From Amphimedon queenslandica (taxonomy: Eukaryota > Porifera > Demospongiae > Haplosclerida > Niphatidae): a stretch of 61,279 nucleotides of DNA. Under the pieces are notes generated by a model. It made no database searches, was not told the origin of the DNA, and was given only the letters and a program-made list of their open reading frames with translations. The stretch lies in NCBI RefSeq assembly GCF_000090795.2, contig NW_003546246.1, positions 656,170-717,448 of the forward strand, read 5' to 3'. Positions 33,840 through 44,702 of the stretch are shown here, in pieces. The translations under genes were made by a program, and so were the position numbers. The stretch's first letter is position 1; each line of letters opens with the position of its first letter.

Positions 33840-35020
33840 TCCAGATAACAGTTTAGGAGGGAAATATCGATTTTTACTGGCTATTAAGGGAGCTGTAATA
33901 AGGTTACATCCTGATTCTGATTTTGGGATCACCAGAGAGCAATCTTTGTCAAATAATATATTGCTACTGTGCAGTAAAATTTTATCATCAATACCGTATG
34001 AGTAACAATCGATTCAATGTCTTCATGAATAATTGGTTTGTCACCAGCATGTAGATAAGCCACTCCTCTAAACATGTCCTTTAAAATTAAAATACAAATT
34101 CCTCATTGTAAGTAAGATCAACCTATATACATGTGCTTAAAAGTGAAGTATAATAACATTTGATATGCACATACTGTTACTGAGTAAATCCAAGAATGTA
34201 GCAATAAACAAGTGCTTTTAGCTTTGGGGAGAAGCAGTAGCCCATTATTTCCAAGATAATTGGATGACGAAATCAAATGCCAAATTTTAAATATAAACTT
34301 TAATAATCATAAATGTACTTCATCAAAGCTTGCAGTTCATTTTGAATTTGTCTTGCTTCAGAGCTTCCTTTACCTATTGCTTCAATACCTTCCTATAGCA
34401 TTAATGTATGTTCCATTTCCTTACAATCGGTGTATAAAACTAACCTTAGTCAAAATTTTCATAGCAGACTTGGTACCATAAGTTCTAAGATTGCTTAACA
34501 CTTCCATATCCACCTCTGCCTATTTCATTAGTTTTATCTAGGTAACTGGTTAGTGGCTCTCATAACTTTCTCCATTGTAAATTGAAGAGAATGAACTATA
34601 GAAATGTATCATATAAAATTATAGCACGATTACTGCCATGCCCGTTTCAAGTTGGTGAGGAATAGATAAAATGTCATACTTGGGAGAACTACTCTGCACT
34701 AGTAGCCAAAGAGCAATGATGTATTTCTTCTTCAGTTACAATTACATCAGCATTAATGGGTACAATTGAAACATCTAAAATTTAAAATTAATAAAAAATA
34801 TGTAAAATTTAAGTATACCTTCAGTTGGCTTGTATGAAATATCAAAATGAACTAAACCTTTCATAAACCCATCAACGTAAACTGTGCATTTGAAAAGAAA
34901 TGGCTCACCATTATAAATGATAAATGTGGAAGGGTACTTCATGAGTGAGTTGTTTATACATTGCCATTTGTATATACAATGAGGATGGAATCTACTACGA
35001 GCAACAATAGGAACCACTTA
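33840..35020 (-). pseudogene. IRAK/Pelle-like protein kinase pseudogene
   Basis: The minus strand reads, in order: an N-terminal exon (35017 to about 34819) with HPHCIYKWQCINNSLMKYPS and CTVYVDGFMKGLVHFDISYK ending KPTEG at a donor; DVSIVPINADVIVTEEEIHH; then FTMEKVMRATNQL (34590-34550). After a frameshift comes YLDKTNEIGRGGYGSVK (glycine-rich loop, about 34500-34546), then YGTKSAMKILTK (subdomain II lysine) at a GTTAG donor. Further on are MFRGVAYLHAGDKPIIHED (34078-34023, HRD written HED) and SNILFDKDCSLVI (about 33975-33935), with the DFG motif lost. The F..E..+ATN...IG.GGYG.V pattern is that of the RLK/Pelle/IRAK family. Multiple frameshifts and the lost DFG rule out activity. Confidence 0.75.
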
Positions 35021-35192
35021 CTGTGTTTACACTAGCTTCTTTAACTGAGCCAGCTGTTTCATGTCATAGTGTAAACAGTAACCAAACTGAGCTCAAGAGA
35101 GCTGGGCCAAACCAGGCCAGCATGGTTAGTACAGCAGGGCCAGCTCAGTCTGGTTCAGCACAGTTTGGCCCACTTATGTAGTGTAAACGCAG
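35021..35192. mobile_element. palindromic MITE
   Basis: CTGTGTTTACACTA at the left and CTGCGTTTACACTA (reversed) at the right. The interior is rich in AGCTGG/CCAGC and GGCC words, unlike its AT-rich surroundings. No ORF; target duplication unclear. Confidence 0.65.
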
Positions 35193-35243
35193 CATAAGTC
35201 TAGTTACTCAATACCACATATGAGTGCTATAGATCTAATAAAT

Positions 35244-35385
35244 TGGGTGCTGCTAAAACCCGTAGCCGGAGTCGGAGATTAGTGCTAAAAACCGAAGCTA
35301 GAGACGGGAGCCGGAGATGAGTCTTAAAAACTGGAGTTTGGAGCTGGGGATGAGTGCTAAAAACCGGAGATGAAATTCCGGAGAC
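35244..35385. repeat. Gly/Ser-type minisatellite, CCGGAG units
   Basis: Three to four imperfect units of about 38-40 bp built on GTGCTAAAAACCGGAG and GGAGCCGGAGATGA. The same repeat in opposite orientation lies at 50335-50460, including the same lead-in (GGGTGTTGC-AAAACCCG type). So it is a dispersed unit, not a local expansion. Confidence 0.75.
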
Positions 35386-35914
35386 AACTGCATTATTGAG
35401 TGGCTATATGCGAGACTATAATAAACTGAAAGCATAGATGCTGCACTATATAATATTATGCTGAGACAGTGTATCCACAAGAATCTCTTGTCGTTAGCTA
35501 CAAGCCCACAACAGTACTAGAAGTAGCTCAAGCCCTTGCCTCCTAATTAAGTTCTAATTATATGCAGCTACCCGCATAACTGATCAGTGGAGCACTGATA
35601 CCACCGGCACAATCAAGATGGCCTCGCCATGCAGTGGGGCATTCGAGACAGTGGCTACTGGCTACCTCCACAGTGCCAGGCTCTCCGTAGCATGCATAAA
35701 AGGACTTATAAAAATGTAAAAGTTGAAGTTGCTATTGATTCATGTAAATAATAATAAAAATCAAAACTATAATTATGCACTATAGTTATTAATCGAGTCA
35801 CAGTAATTTTTTTGACTTAAAACAATTAACAGCTTCTGTATAATTAAGCTTGTATTTCTCCATGATGAGTAAAATCAGTGACTGTGATTAAAGAATATAA
35901 TTGCTGATTCAATA

Positions 35915-36444
35915 TACCGTAGGTCGGGATATATTTGCAGCTGCAATTATTCGCTGTCTTAAAAAAATTTAATACAAAACCATGGTAACTGTTACAGCGT
36001 TGCTATGACAATAAGACTATTGTTTAGTGTTCAGCTATTTATCTGTTCTTTAGCAGCTTTACTGGAGCCATTCATCAATAGCGAGTCCTTCTCTATCTGT
36101 TAACTTCTTGTACGGACTGCTATCTCAGAGTTCTTTCAGCCTCTTCGCTGCAAATTGTTGCTGGTCCACGTGGTGGTGATAATAAACCACACTCAAGTCA
36201 ATAAACAATAAGTAGAATGGGCGGAGAGTCCCAAAATGCGGCAAGACATTAGTTCTGTAAAGAACCAGTAAAAGCAGCACCAAAGAGACCAATGCTTAGT
36301 AGCACAAGAAGAACAACAGCACAAGAACACTGCAGCAAGGTGCTTACCTTCAATATCATGCTGTTTTCAATTAAAATAACACCTCGGATTCCATTGTTTT
36401 TAATTGAATTTTTTATGACAGCGAATATATCCTGACCTATGGTA
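35915..36444. mobile_element. non-autonomous TIR element with TA-CCGTA ends
   Basis: Left TACCGTAGGTCGGGATATAT and right, reversed, TACCATAGGTCAGGATATAT; both continue into ATTCGCTGTC-like sequence. About 530 bp, no transposase ORF. It lies just downstream of the 3'-most exons of the MULE-type gene. Confidence 0.75.
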
Positions 36445-36464
36445 GATTACTGAAAGTAAAACAT

Positions 36465-38490
36465 ACTTCTGGCCACATTTTTGTGTTGGAAAGTATTGTA
36501 ACTGGTTTTTGCAGTATGTCTCCTTCAATGCCCATAAGATAGTACTGAATTTCAAACACCTATTAATTTTATAATGAAACTAAGTAAGACAAACGAACAA
36601 AAAAATACATTACTCACCATGTCATCTAATTGCAGTGGCCTGATATCATTTAAGTCTTTTCTTTTTACTTTTACTTTGCTGTACTCAATTTCAGATCAAT
36701 AAATCTTTCAATTGTAAGACTAAAAATGTGGAAACATGTACACGTACATGGAAAAGCATATGGAGGCTACATGGATGCACACATATACCTCTCTCTTTTT
36801 AAGTGTACTTCTGATGAAGTTTCTGCTAAATGTACAGTTACTATAATATAATTAAAAATCAAAAGTGATGCTTCTGAAATAGATACTTGTCATTCCTAGT
36901 ACGATCCAAAAATGGGAAGTGACTAATGTAATATTCTAGTCCCAAATCACAATCAATGTCACAGATATCATAGTGGCTCGTTTATAAAATCAGAGACTAG
37001 AAGCACTTTTCCTTTCGGATCCTCTATAGCATGATAAAAATTATGACAAAAGATCATGCATATAACTGCTTTAATGCAATAATAATTATTAATTACTTTC
37101 AAATAGAGGATTAGATTCGAAGTTGGTCAATATTTCATCAAAGGCTATGAACATTCATAATAATAAACATTTCAAAATGTAGATGAACATTAATTGCCAT
37201 CAGCCACATTATTCTTTTTACTCTGAAAATCACTATACACTTGTGGGAAGAGTTCATTCAATGCTTCTTCATCCACATCCTGAGCCAATGACAGACTACA
37301 TACATACATACATTAAATTTAAGTATAAGCTATACAGTCATCTTATAATACATGTACGTGATATTGATAATCCAATCCTTTAATGAACTGATAGATTTTC
37401 CAAAAGAACGAGCAATTTTCTGCAAATAAAATTAACATTTGACAATATTAATAAGAATTTATACCTTGCACAATGCTTTAATAGAATCATTACTGGCCTC
37501 ATTATCCACCTAATGATTGGGATAAAATCACATATAATAATAAATGCCAATAGTTGCTTTATGCATATACATGAAACTGAACTTCATGTACTTTCCAGTG
37601 ATTATACTGCCTTTTCTTCTTGCCACTTACATTTGGATTTGCTAAAGCAACTACTTTTCTGTATACATACATGTTACAAGTACATGTAGGTTATTCTAAA
37701 CTTATGAACGGCTCACTTAAATGTACAAACAGCCTGCTGATTGAAGTAACATTTCGTTTAATTATAAACGACAATCTCTTCTGTATTAGCTATAGCTGTC
37801 TATGATGAACAATGATAAAAGTATTTATGATGATAAGGCATTCACCGTAAAAAACTCATCAAAATTTGGGCAAATGATCATGTAAATATAGCTGCTTCTG
37901 TATAAAAAGTGTATTTGAAACAATGGTAATACACCAAAAAGCTACCTGTATTATAGAACAAGGATTCAACTTATCAAATTGTGCTACACTTTTTGCCTCA
38001 CTACATGCTAAAATTTCCTTGTATCCTATTATTTCAATTGCTCCATAATATAGCAACAAAAGCATAATTTCAATTACAAATGCATAGCTGTAGCTCCATA
38101 CCTCATCAAATGTCTCCTTTTGTTCTTGTTCGTAACAAAACAGTGTCAAAAAGTAAAGTGCATACTAAAAACAATGTATATATTAAAAATAACATGATGC
38201 CGCATTACTTTTTCTGATAAAGGAACAGGTTTCAGAAGTTCCTCCATGTCCTTACAAAACAAGTTGATTGTGCCCACTGAAAGAATCACCTTGTTTTTGT
38301 CTCCTAGTAAATTTAGAATAAAAGTATTTCAAATCACAGAGAGTGTACCTCTTTCACATTGCTTATTGAAATTTTGTCGCTCTGAATTCATAGATGCATT
38401 TCAGGCAGTAGGGATAATATCTAACAAATAATAAAAGCTATGGGCAAAGCTCAAATAATAAATACCTTGAGAATGGTGTGGTGTTGATGT
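36465..38490 (-). pseudogene. small exons continuing the MULE/peptidase gene
   Basis: A chain of short open segments with GT-AG boundaries on the minus strand: MNSERQNFNKQCER (about 38390-38350); GDKNKVILSVGTINLFCKDM with EELLKPVPLSEK (38303-38210); YALYFLTLFCYEQEQKETFD ending at GAG/GTATGG (38163-38104); CSEAKSVAQFDKLNPCSIIQ ending at a GTAGC donor (38006-37947); VVALANPN (37660-37635); VDNEASNDSIKALCK then KIARSFGKSISSLK (37510-37380); DVDEEALNELFPQVYSDFQS (37283-37225); AIEDPKGKVLLVSDFINEPL (37035-36975); and PLQLDDM joined to VFEIQYYLMGIEGDILQKPV (36640-36480). I do not recognise the domain. Same orientation and spacing as the upstream peptidase exons suggest one gene, but the link is inferred. 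Confidence 0.5.
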
Positions 38491-39360
38491 TGTCTCAATG
38501 ACATAGTAAGCAAACCCACCTTTGTGATTTAGATGTTCGTTTTGTAGTGGCTAAAAATACGTGTGCAATCCATCATAATAGTATTTTTTCCCTCTCAAAA
38601 CTATCACAGCTGTGTAGTGTCCTGGACTATGCATGGAAAACCCACCAAGGATATAGTTCTTATTAAAGACTTTTATAGTCATTGGTAAGGTAAGCAGTGC
38701 TTCTCCAATGAGCGAAGCAATAGAAAACGGAAGCAACCACGGAGACTTGGAAACAAAGCGTGCTTCTTTCACAAGTAGCTGACCCGTACAAACATAAACA
38801 TGTACATCAATACCACTTTCCACATCCATTTTGCTGCTGACTTCAAAACATGATTGTTTTCTTGGCATTGTCTTAAAATCTGCTCCGCAATATCCAGCAA
38901 AAAAAAATTGGGCTACAGGAAACTGATTATCTACTTGATCACTGTAAGCAAATTTATCATTAAGATTGAAACCACATGGAAATCTATCAGTGTCACTTTT
39001 TGGACAATCTGGTAAGCAACAACGTAAAGCCAGGTGAACTTTCCATACATTAGAAAAAGCAGTTAAACAGTTGGCATACTCAGATCCATAGCAATCGAAT
39101 AAAGTGCCTTTCCTTGGAAAACCAATGACTGAATTTAGATGGTCCAACATCAATTCCTTTCCGCCAACAGCATCGCCCTTTAATAGCAATGCCATAGATG
39201 CTTTTAATGCAAACTCGGATTCACTGCAACCAAAATAATTCAGAAGATTTTTGTCTTGTAGACAAGAAACAAGTATTATTTGGAAGCAATTATCAATGGT
39301 ACAGGTATTTGTGTATTTTGAATGGCCCCATGGATTAATAGGCAATTTCTTATAAAGAGG
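38491..39360 (-). pseudogene. C19-like (USP-type) cysteine peptidase domain
   Basis: ORF from KKLPINPWGHSKYTNTCTID. The NTCTIDN motif carries the probable catalytic Cys. It continues through SESEFALKASMALLLKGDAV, FDCYGSEYANCLTAF, QFFFAGYCGADFKTMPRKQS and SIASLIGEALLTLPMTIKVF to GGFSMHSPGHYTAVIVLRGK with KYYYDGL: GHYTAVI supplies the His and the YYDG segment the Asp, as in ubiquitin-specific proteases. An in-frame TAG (38551-38553) interrupts it; the same frame continues PLQNEHLNHKGGFAYYVIET before a donor near 38465. Catalysis would be deubiquitination or cleavage of a ubiquitin-like protein in the nucleus; that is inference. It follows a PHD-like finger and a MULE transposase on the same strand. 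The stop and an upstream frameshift mark it as broken. Confidence 0.65.
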
Positions 39361-40030
39361 GCAAAGGAAATCCTCTGTCCTCTTAGGGACAGAACACTAC
39401 ATGCCTTCAAACAGTGAATGTGAAACCAGTTTCCACATTCAGAACAGCCATGTGCATTATACTCCTTCAATTGAGGCCCATATATCGCATTCGCTGTGCT
39501 ATGTTCTATCCAAGCAGTTTGGCACAAACAGTATACATTGACACTCTTCCTTGTCGTTCTACAAAATCGCTTGGATGTTTGTTGATACGAAATCAATGAT
39601 GAGATATTCCTTTCACTTCCATTCTTCAGAACTAAAGCAACCAATTCGTCTCTTAACATACTAATATCAAACACTATTTTAGCCAAGTCAGAGCACGATT
39701 GATTATTCAAAGCAAGAAATAGCAACCCTGCCAACAAGATATCTTCATGGTCATCCTTAAACTGCACACCAATGTTTACAGCAGTAAATGCTTTGATATC
39801 ACAACCACTATTTAGGGCAACACTGATGTGATAATTAATTTCAGAACAATCTGGAATGCTGTATGTAGACACAATCTATCATAATAATAGCTGAATGCAA
39901 CTATGTAATATATTAGCTTCATACCTCAACTGTACATGTGGGCAATGCAGTGTCCAGTACTTTAGCAAAAATTACTTCATTAGATCTAGAAGTCTCAATT
40001 ATCAGTATAGCTCCATTACTGAAATGCCCA
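39361..40030 (-). pseudogene. PHD-like finger and preceding domain of the MULE gene
   Basis: Upstream exon about 40030-39925 (GHFSNGAILIIETSRSNEVI, FAKVLDTALPTCTVE) ends at GTATGA. A 49-bp intron (39876-39924) is followed by the exon 39875-39370: STYSIPDCSEINYHISVALN, KDDHEDILLAGLLFLALNNQ and a zinc-finger segment VYCLCQTAW...YNAHGCSECGNWFHIHCLKAC, the Cys/His layout of a PHD finger. A one-base frameshift near 39385-39395 separates HCLKAC from KRTEDFLCPLYKKLP, which enters the peptidase domain. PHD fingers read histone tails or other peptides; here it sits between transposase and peptidase. Confidence 0.6.
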
Positions 40031-40039
40031 ATCATCAAA

Positions 40040-41160
40040 AAAATTTAAAGTAAACCAACCAAAATGCATTTAAAGTAACATCTAACATACTGAGTCTAGT
40101 GATGCCTTACAAATGTAAGGACATGGCAAACTGCCTGGAAATAACAGACTCGGTCTATCAAGGAAGATCTTCCAAAAAAACAGTCTCGTCATTGTATTTA
40201 ATGTTGCGGGTGCACATTACAGATGATTTCTTATTCTGATAAATGATAGACTTGAATGAATAAGGGAAGCTGTAAAAATTCTGTCTGTAGGAGGGTGCAG
40301 TCTAAAATACATGTAGATAAATAAATGTTTATACAATAACAAACATTCATGTGTTTACTTGGTGAAATATTGTATCTACAGGAGGAACAATATTTGTAAC
40401 TGGAGTATCCTAACCATCACCTAACTTAATATGACAATAAAAAATATATAGAGATCTTGACAACATACGTGAACATGTATGCTACAAGCATTAGCTTCCG
40501 GATGAGCAGAACTACATGTACATGTATCATCTGTTGATGGAATTGTCTAAAAAGTGTCGTGTCATTTTAAGAAGACAAAAAACTTTCATTAAACCTTATC
40601 ATTAGCCAAATCATCAGGTGTTAGCTTAGGCTGCTTTTCTGAATCAACACAATTTGCAATTTTACAAGCAGTGTTAATTGTCTTGTTTTATAGTCTACAT
40701 GCATTTACCTTCAAAGTCATTCTTCCTAGGGCATTTCTTTCCAGATTGCTGTTTTTGCTTCGCTCTACATAAACGACAATTGAGCTCAGATGTGTTCATT
40801 TTTCCAGACTGTTCAAGTGGTAAACCAACAATCATTCTACAGGCAGTGATTTGGACACATCTTCTGGTTGCAGCACATGAACAAGTCTCTTTTGGGATCA
40901 AACGAACAGCTCGAGGTGTTATGTCTTCTGTTTCCATTACAACCCAAGCTTCATCTCCAAATGTTTTGACTCTGATTGTATTGCGTTATTAGCCAAACAA
41001 ACAGGTGTGTTATTTTCAGCTGATTCACTAGAAGAAATACATGTAGTTGTATTCACAGTATTCACAGGTGTCACTGTGCAAACGTGAACTATCTGACTTG
41101 GGTTGCATACTTGGGGTAAAAAAGGCATCATAGATGGCTCTTTTTAATGAAGTCGTATTC
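40040..41160 (-). pseudogene. decayed linker region of the MULE gene
   Basis: Minus-strand fragments include MMPFLPQVCNPSQIVHVCTV with SSSESAENNTPVCLANNAIQ (41131-40950) and METEDITPRAVRLIPKETCS followed by CAATRRCVQITACRMIVGLP (40937-40850), ending RLCRAKQKQQSGKKCPRKND. The Cys/His spacing of the second fragment resembles a SWIM-type zinc-binding region that usually follows MULE transposases, but it is too decayed to assign firmly. Confidence 0.4.
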
Positions 41161-41184
41161 ATCTTTTACTTGCCATGAACCACA

Positions 41185-41979
41185 TTAATGGATTGATCGA
41201 GCAATTTCACGCTGGTAATATGATGTGAACATATGAAGTGAAACACTAATGACATCAAGTGGAACCTCCTTCAACTGTTGCAATCTGTGCATCACAGCAT
41301 TGAAGGACTCAGAAGCATTATTTGTAATGCCAAGAGAGGGGTTCTTCACACAAGCAGCACGTAACACCCAAACAGCTGCACGTTTCTTTATTGCTGGAAT
41401 GATGCTATTTGAGAAGTATGAAAAAACTTTTTTTATCTTTAAAACGTTTATCATGTTGTGCATCTTCCCATTGCTTGTCAAATTTGTTTCTGTCTCACAT
41501 AACATTATTTCTCTAATTTTATTAATGAAGTAGTTCACCTCCTCAGGAGTGCAATTGCAGGAGTTTTTAAAGTACCACTGCACATCTCGAATGATGTGGT
41601 TTCAGCAAAAGAAATGCTTGCCGCAGGGAAAAACATTATCAAAATTAAACTCTCTATCTGTGACTAAATTTTTTTTAAGTAATAGAGAAACTGCCTTTGC
41701 TATGGCTTGTAAAAAATAGTGATGATCTTCCTGGTAACGCCAGCTGTGAAGTAGAAATGCTCACGGAATGATTGGCTCATATTCAAACAGACCATGTCTG
41801 AAGGTTACAGTAGATAAATAGAAATCGCCAATATTGAACACAGTATCATAATGAAAAGTGACTGGTACAGATGAAATTTTTAGAAGAGTCTCAGTGAACC
41901 AATTATGGAATGTGGGACCAAATGTAGAATAGTACGAGGTAGAGTCATGAAATAAGTTATGAAGCTTTCTGATGTACAC
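41185..41979 (-). pseudogene. Mutator-like (MULE) transposase domain with two stops
   Basis: One continuous minus-strand frame: LHNLFHDSTSYYSTFGPTFH, then FHYDTVFNIGDFYLSTVTFR (catalytic Asp of the YDTTFxLGDFY motif), FEYEPIIP, stop TGA (41758-41760), AFLLHSWRYQEDHHYF, KNLVTDREFNFDNVFP (second acidic position), HFFC, stop TGA (41605-41607) where the family has Trp (CWNHIIRDV), NHIIRDVQWYFKNSCN, CTPEEVNYF, then KNPSLGITNNASESFNAVMH with RLQQLKEVPLDVISVSLHMF. This order is diagnostic for animal MULE transposases. They cut and paste in the nucleus, making 8-10 bp duplications. Only two point mutations separate this domain from an open frame. Confidence 0.88.
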
Positions 41980-42192
41980 ATACCACTTTGACTATTTTGT
42001 AATAGTAAAGAATGAAGCTCATTCACATTGTAGAATGCATCGTGCGAAAGCAGGTTTTGCTTACTTATTTTGTTCTTAAAGTTATGAACCTATTATGATG
42101 AGGTACATGTAACAGTAATAAATTGATTACATGACACAGTACATGTACAATGTAGCTACATGTACATATACATGATTGAAACATGTACATGT

Positions 42193-42500
42193 ATTAAGAA
42201 ATCATTTAATTTGTAGGCATTTGCTGCAAGTGAAAACTGGTTTACCATTATTTAACACCAAATCAATTTTTCACTCAAAAAATACCTGCTTCACATCACG
42301 AGGTGTAGTAACCGCAAGTCTTGGCCCTCCAACATCAGCCAGAATTATTAAGAAATCATTTAATTTGTAGGCATTTGCTGCAAGTGAAAACTGTTTTACC
42401 ATTATTTAATACCAAATCAATTTTTCACTCAAAGAATACCTGCTTCACATCACGAGGTGTAGTAACTGCATGTCTAGGCCCTAAAACATTAGCCAGAATT
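42193..42500. repeat. 154-bp tandem duplication spanning an exon/intron boundary
   Basis: 42193-42346 and 42347-42500 align throughout with about a dozen substitutions. Each contains the end of a MULE exon (AVTTPRDVKQ on the minus strand) and its donor, so an exon tail plus intron start has been duplicated in place. Confidence 0.9.
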
Positions 42501-42715
42501 ATATCCCTGTGAACATCTTTAGGAGCTTGTAAATGTTTGCTTGTTTCAATCTGTATAATATCAACCAATAAAGGCATTGTAGCTAACAAATGAGTATGGA
42601 ATACCTTTTCTTTCACAAAGGGTGCAGATCTTATGAAAGGCTTCTTGTTTTTTTCAAAACTCTTAAAAACTGAATGGTCCCCAGTATAATGTAATACTAG
42701 ACGAATGTAAAACAT
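42440..42715 (-). pseudogene. MULE N-terminal exons (pre-DDE region)
   Basis: Exon 42706-42610 reads RLVLHYTGDHSVFKSFEKNK then KPFIRSAPFVKEK, ending at a GTATTC donor. A short intron (about 42609-42554) ends CAG. The next exon, IETSKHLQAPKDVHRDIILA with NVLGPRHAVTTPRDVKQ, ends at GTATTC. The VLVHYxGD ... RPFIRTAPSV ... PRxxKQ order is the usual one immediately upstream of MULE DDE domains. A tandem copy of the second exon's end follows at 42346-42290. Confidence 0.75.
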
Positions 42716-43224
42716 TCAGGGGCTCAGCCCCCTAGCCACGCTATATTTTAAAGGTTATATGGTGTAGAGCTACATTATTGTACATGTACATGAGTAAGTA
42801 CAGTAGTTTGTAAGTTTGTAATGAAGTTATCATGCTTGGAAACACAAATTTTGTTTATCAGTTTATCACATTCTGCAGCAAAAAAGTTGTGTTGGAAGCC
42901 AGAGACAGTAACTGCAGTCATAGGTTATGTCAGTAGTTGTTGAGGCTGTACAAGCTCACAACGGTGGAATATCTGCCTTCTATTGCTGTATTTGGAAAGT
43001 AACAGAGACTTCTCTTGCATTCTTGCTGACTCAAGTGAGTGACTTGTAACTTATAAGGTCAAGAACATAAAGAATAATGAAGAATTGATAGCTGGCACCA
43101 TTTAATTTCACTGTGACCATGCCCGTTTTCAAAGAAGATTAAGATGAGGTTATTAAAATAGGAAAATTTTTCATACGGATAAATAGGGGTGACGTACGTG
43201 TACAAACTGACAGACAAACAAACA

Positions 43225-43311
43225 AACATACTCTACTCGAACTAGTGGGCTTCGCCCAATAAATAAATCTTCAAAACCCCAGTATTCCCAGCGATGAAAA
43301 CTCTTATTGCC
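43225..43311 (-). pseudogene. MULE N-terminal fragment left of the nested transposon
   Basis: The minus strand reads GNKSFHRWEYWGFEDLF. MULE N-terminal regions typically carry a F.RxEYW segment between a YRW segment and the VLVHYxGD segment; here YRW (QYRWAQLGVYD) lies at 45861-45821 on the far side of the two-gene transposon and VLHYTGD at about 42700. The position fits an interruption of one exon, but the fragment is short. Confidence 0.4.
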
Positions 43312-43381
43312 TTTCTTAGGGTGACAAAATTTCCCATCAACAGCAGTAAATCTTTTTTACTGTTTTCCGGAAATCTTGCAA
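43312..43381. repeat. left inverted repeat of the two-gene transposon
   Basis: Two blocks (outer 19 bp, inner about 21 bp) are inverted copies of the right repeat; separated here by about 22 extra bases. Confidence 0.6.
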
Positions 43382-43425
43382 ACTAGACAACACATCACAT
43401 GGTGATTGGTAAAACTGGTGTTAAT

Positions 43426-44702
43426 ATGGCGGCTAATATACCCAATTCTGACCTCATCAAGCAGCTACAGGCTCTGTCCCATTTGCAGCAATTAGTAGCT
43501 CTGTCACAGACACAACGAATAAATCAAGTTGTGGTAGGACAGCTGTTCAAGTAAACAACCCAGTAGCAATTCGGGGAGGCTGACCCGCTAATAATCTAGT
43601 GCCTGGTATCTTGCCTGGTACGGTAACAGGGTCAGCTCCTTCAGCCTCGAGAACCACTGCTACTGGTCAGCCTACTTCTAATTCAGTAGCTTATTCTCAG
43701 CCAACTTTAACAGTACAGTTGCCACCTTGACAAGCTACACAAACAATTGCACGTCCTGGTAACACTATCTGCCAGGGACAAGGACAGATTGTCATGGTGA
43801 GTCAACCACTGAGCTTCAGTCTCAATTTACATTACATGACCTGCAAATTATGCCGCATACATATACAATGATAATAGTAAGTGGAGTTTATGCTGTTCTT
43901 TATTTATTTACAGCCAGTGGTAACTAGTGGTGCAGTACCTGCTCTGAAATATGGCTACAGAGTTAAGATTATCAATCCTTTAAAAAAGAGTGAAATTATT
44001 ATCAGAGAGCTGCATAATTTTCATTTGAAATTTGAAAGTTTTGGAGAAATAACACTAAAATTACCAGCAAAGTTTGAAGATCAACTTCCGTCCAAGGGTA
44101 ATGACTTCAATATTGGCTATTATGATGGTCCACATCATGCTAAAGTTAGCCTTATTTCAAGTGATGATCTCAGTAGCCTTTACAATAAACACAGTAACGG
44201 AGGAGAAATAGTATTGTGGTGTGATGGCAAAGGAACAATGAAGCGAAAGAGAAACGAATTAAGTCGCCTGGATAAAGAGGATGATGCTTAATCTGTCTGT
44301 TTAGAACTTCAATAGAAACATAAAGATAAGTATGATAACCCAAAACTACGATTGTGGTCAAAAATGATCATATCAAGCCTCCATGAGAGTTATGACACAC
44401 CCCCTGATATTCCTGCATTTACTGGAAGTGCACCAAAAAAGCTGAAAATAGATACAATGTCTGATGCTTTGACTAATGCTGCTGTAGCTTTTGCCAATGC
44501 TTTCAATACTTCTACAAGTGGAAAATCGAGTTGTACATCTACATCATCAACTCTTTCTCCTTCTAAGTCTACTGAATTGCGGATGAAAAATTACGAGCAG
44601 CTCCGCTATTTACAAAACTTATATGATGATGGAATTCTCACTGAATCTGAATACACAAAGCAGAAAGAAAACATTCTCTTGTCACTTAGAAATCTTTGTT
44701 AA
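43426..44702 (+). pseudogene. SHOCT-like second protein of the two-gene transposon
   Basis: Begins MAANIPNSDLIKQLQALSHL then QQLVALSQTQRINQVVVGQL at 43426. After a frameshift at 43549 comes a Ser/Thr/Pro/Gln-rich segment with two stops (PGTVTGSAPSASRTT, QGQGQIVM), ending at a GTGAGT donor. The intron is 43797-43913 (TTTACAG acceptor). Exon 2 runs PVVTSGAVPALKYGYRVKII, NPLKKSEIIIRELHNFHLKF, DFNIGYYDGPHHAKVSLISS, NGGEIVLWCDGKGTMKRKRN to an in-frame TAA (44289) and TAG (44313). The same frame then resumes DKYDNPKLRLWSKMIISSLH, SYDTPPDIPAFTGS and ends with a SHOCT-like helix pair, MKNYEQLRYLQNLYDDGILT then ESEYTKQKENILLSLRNL. Similar proteins recur in sponge and cnidarian genomes without a known role. 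A DNA-binding or accessory transposition role is inference. Confidence 0.7.
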
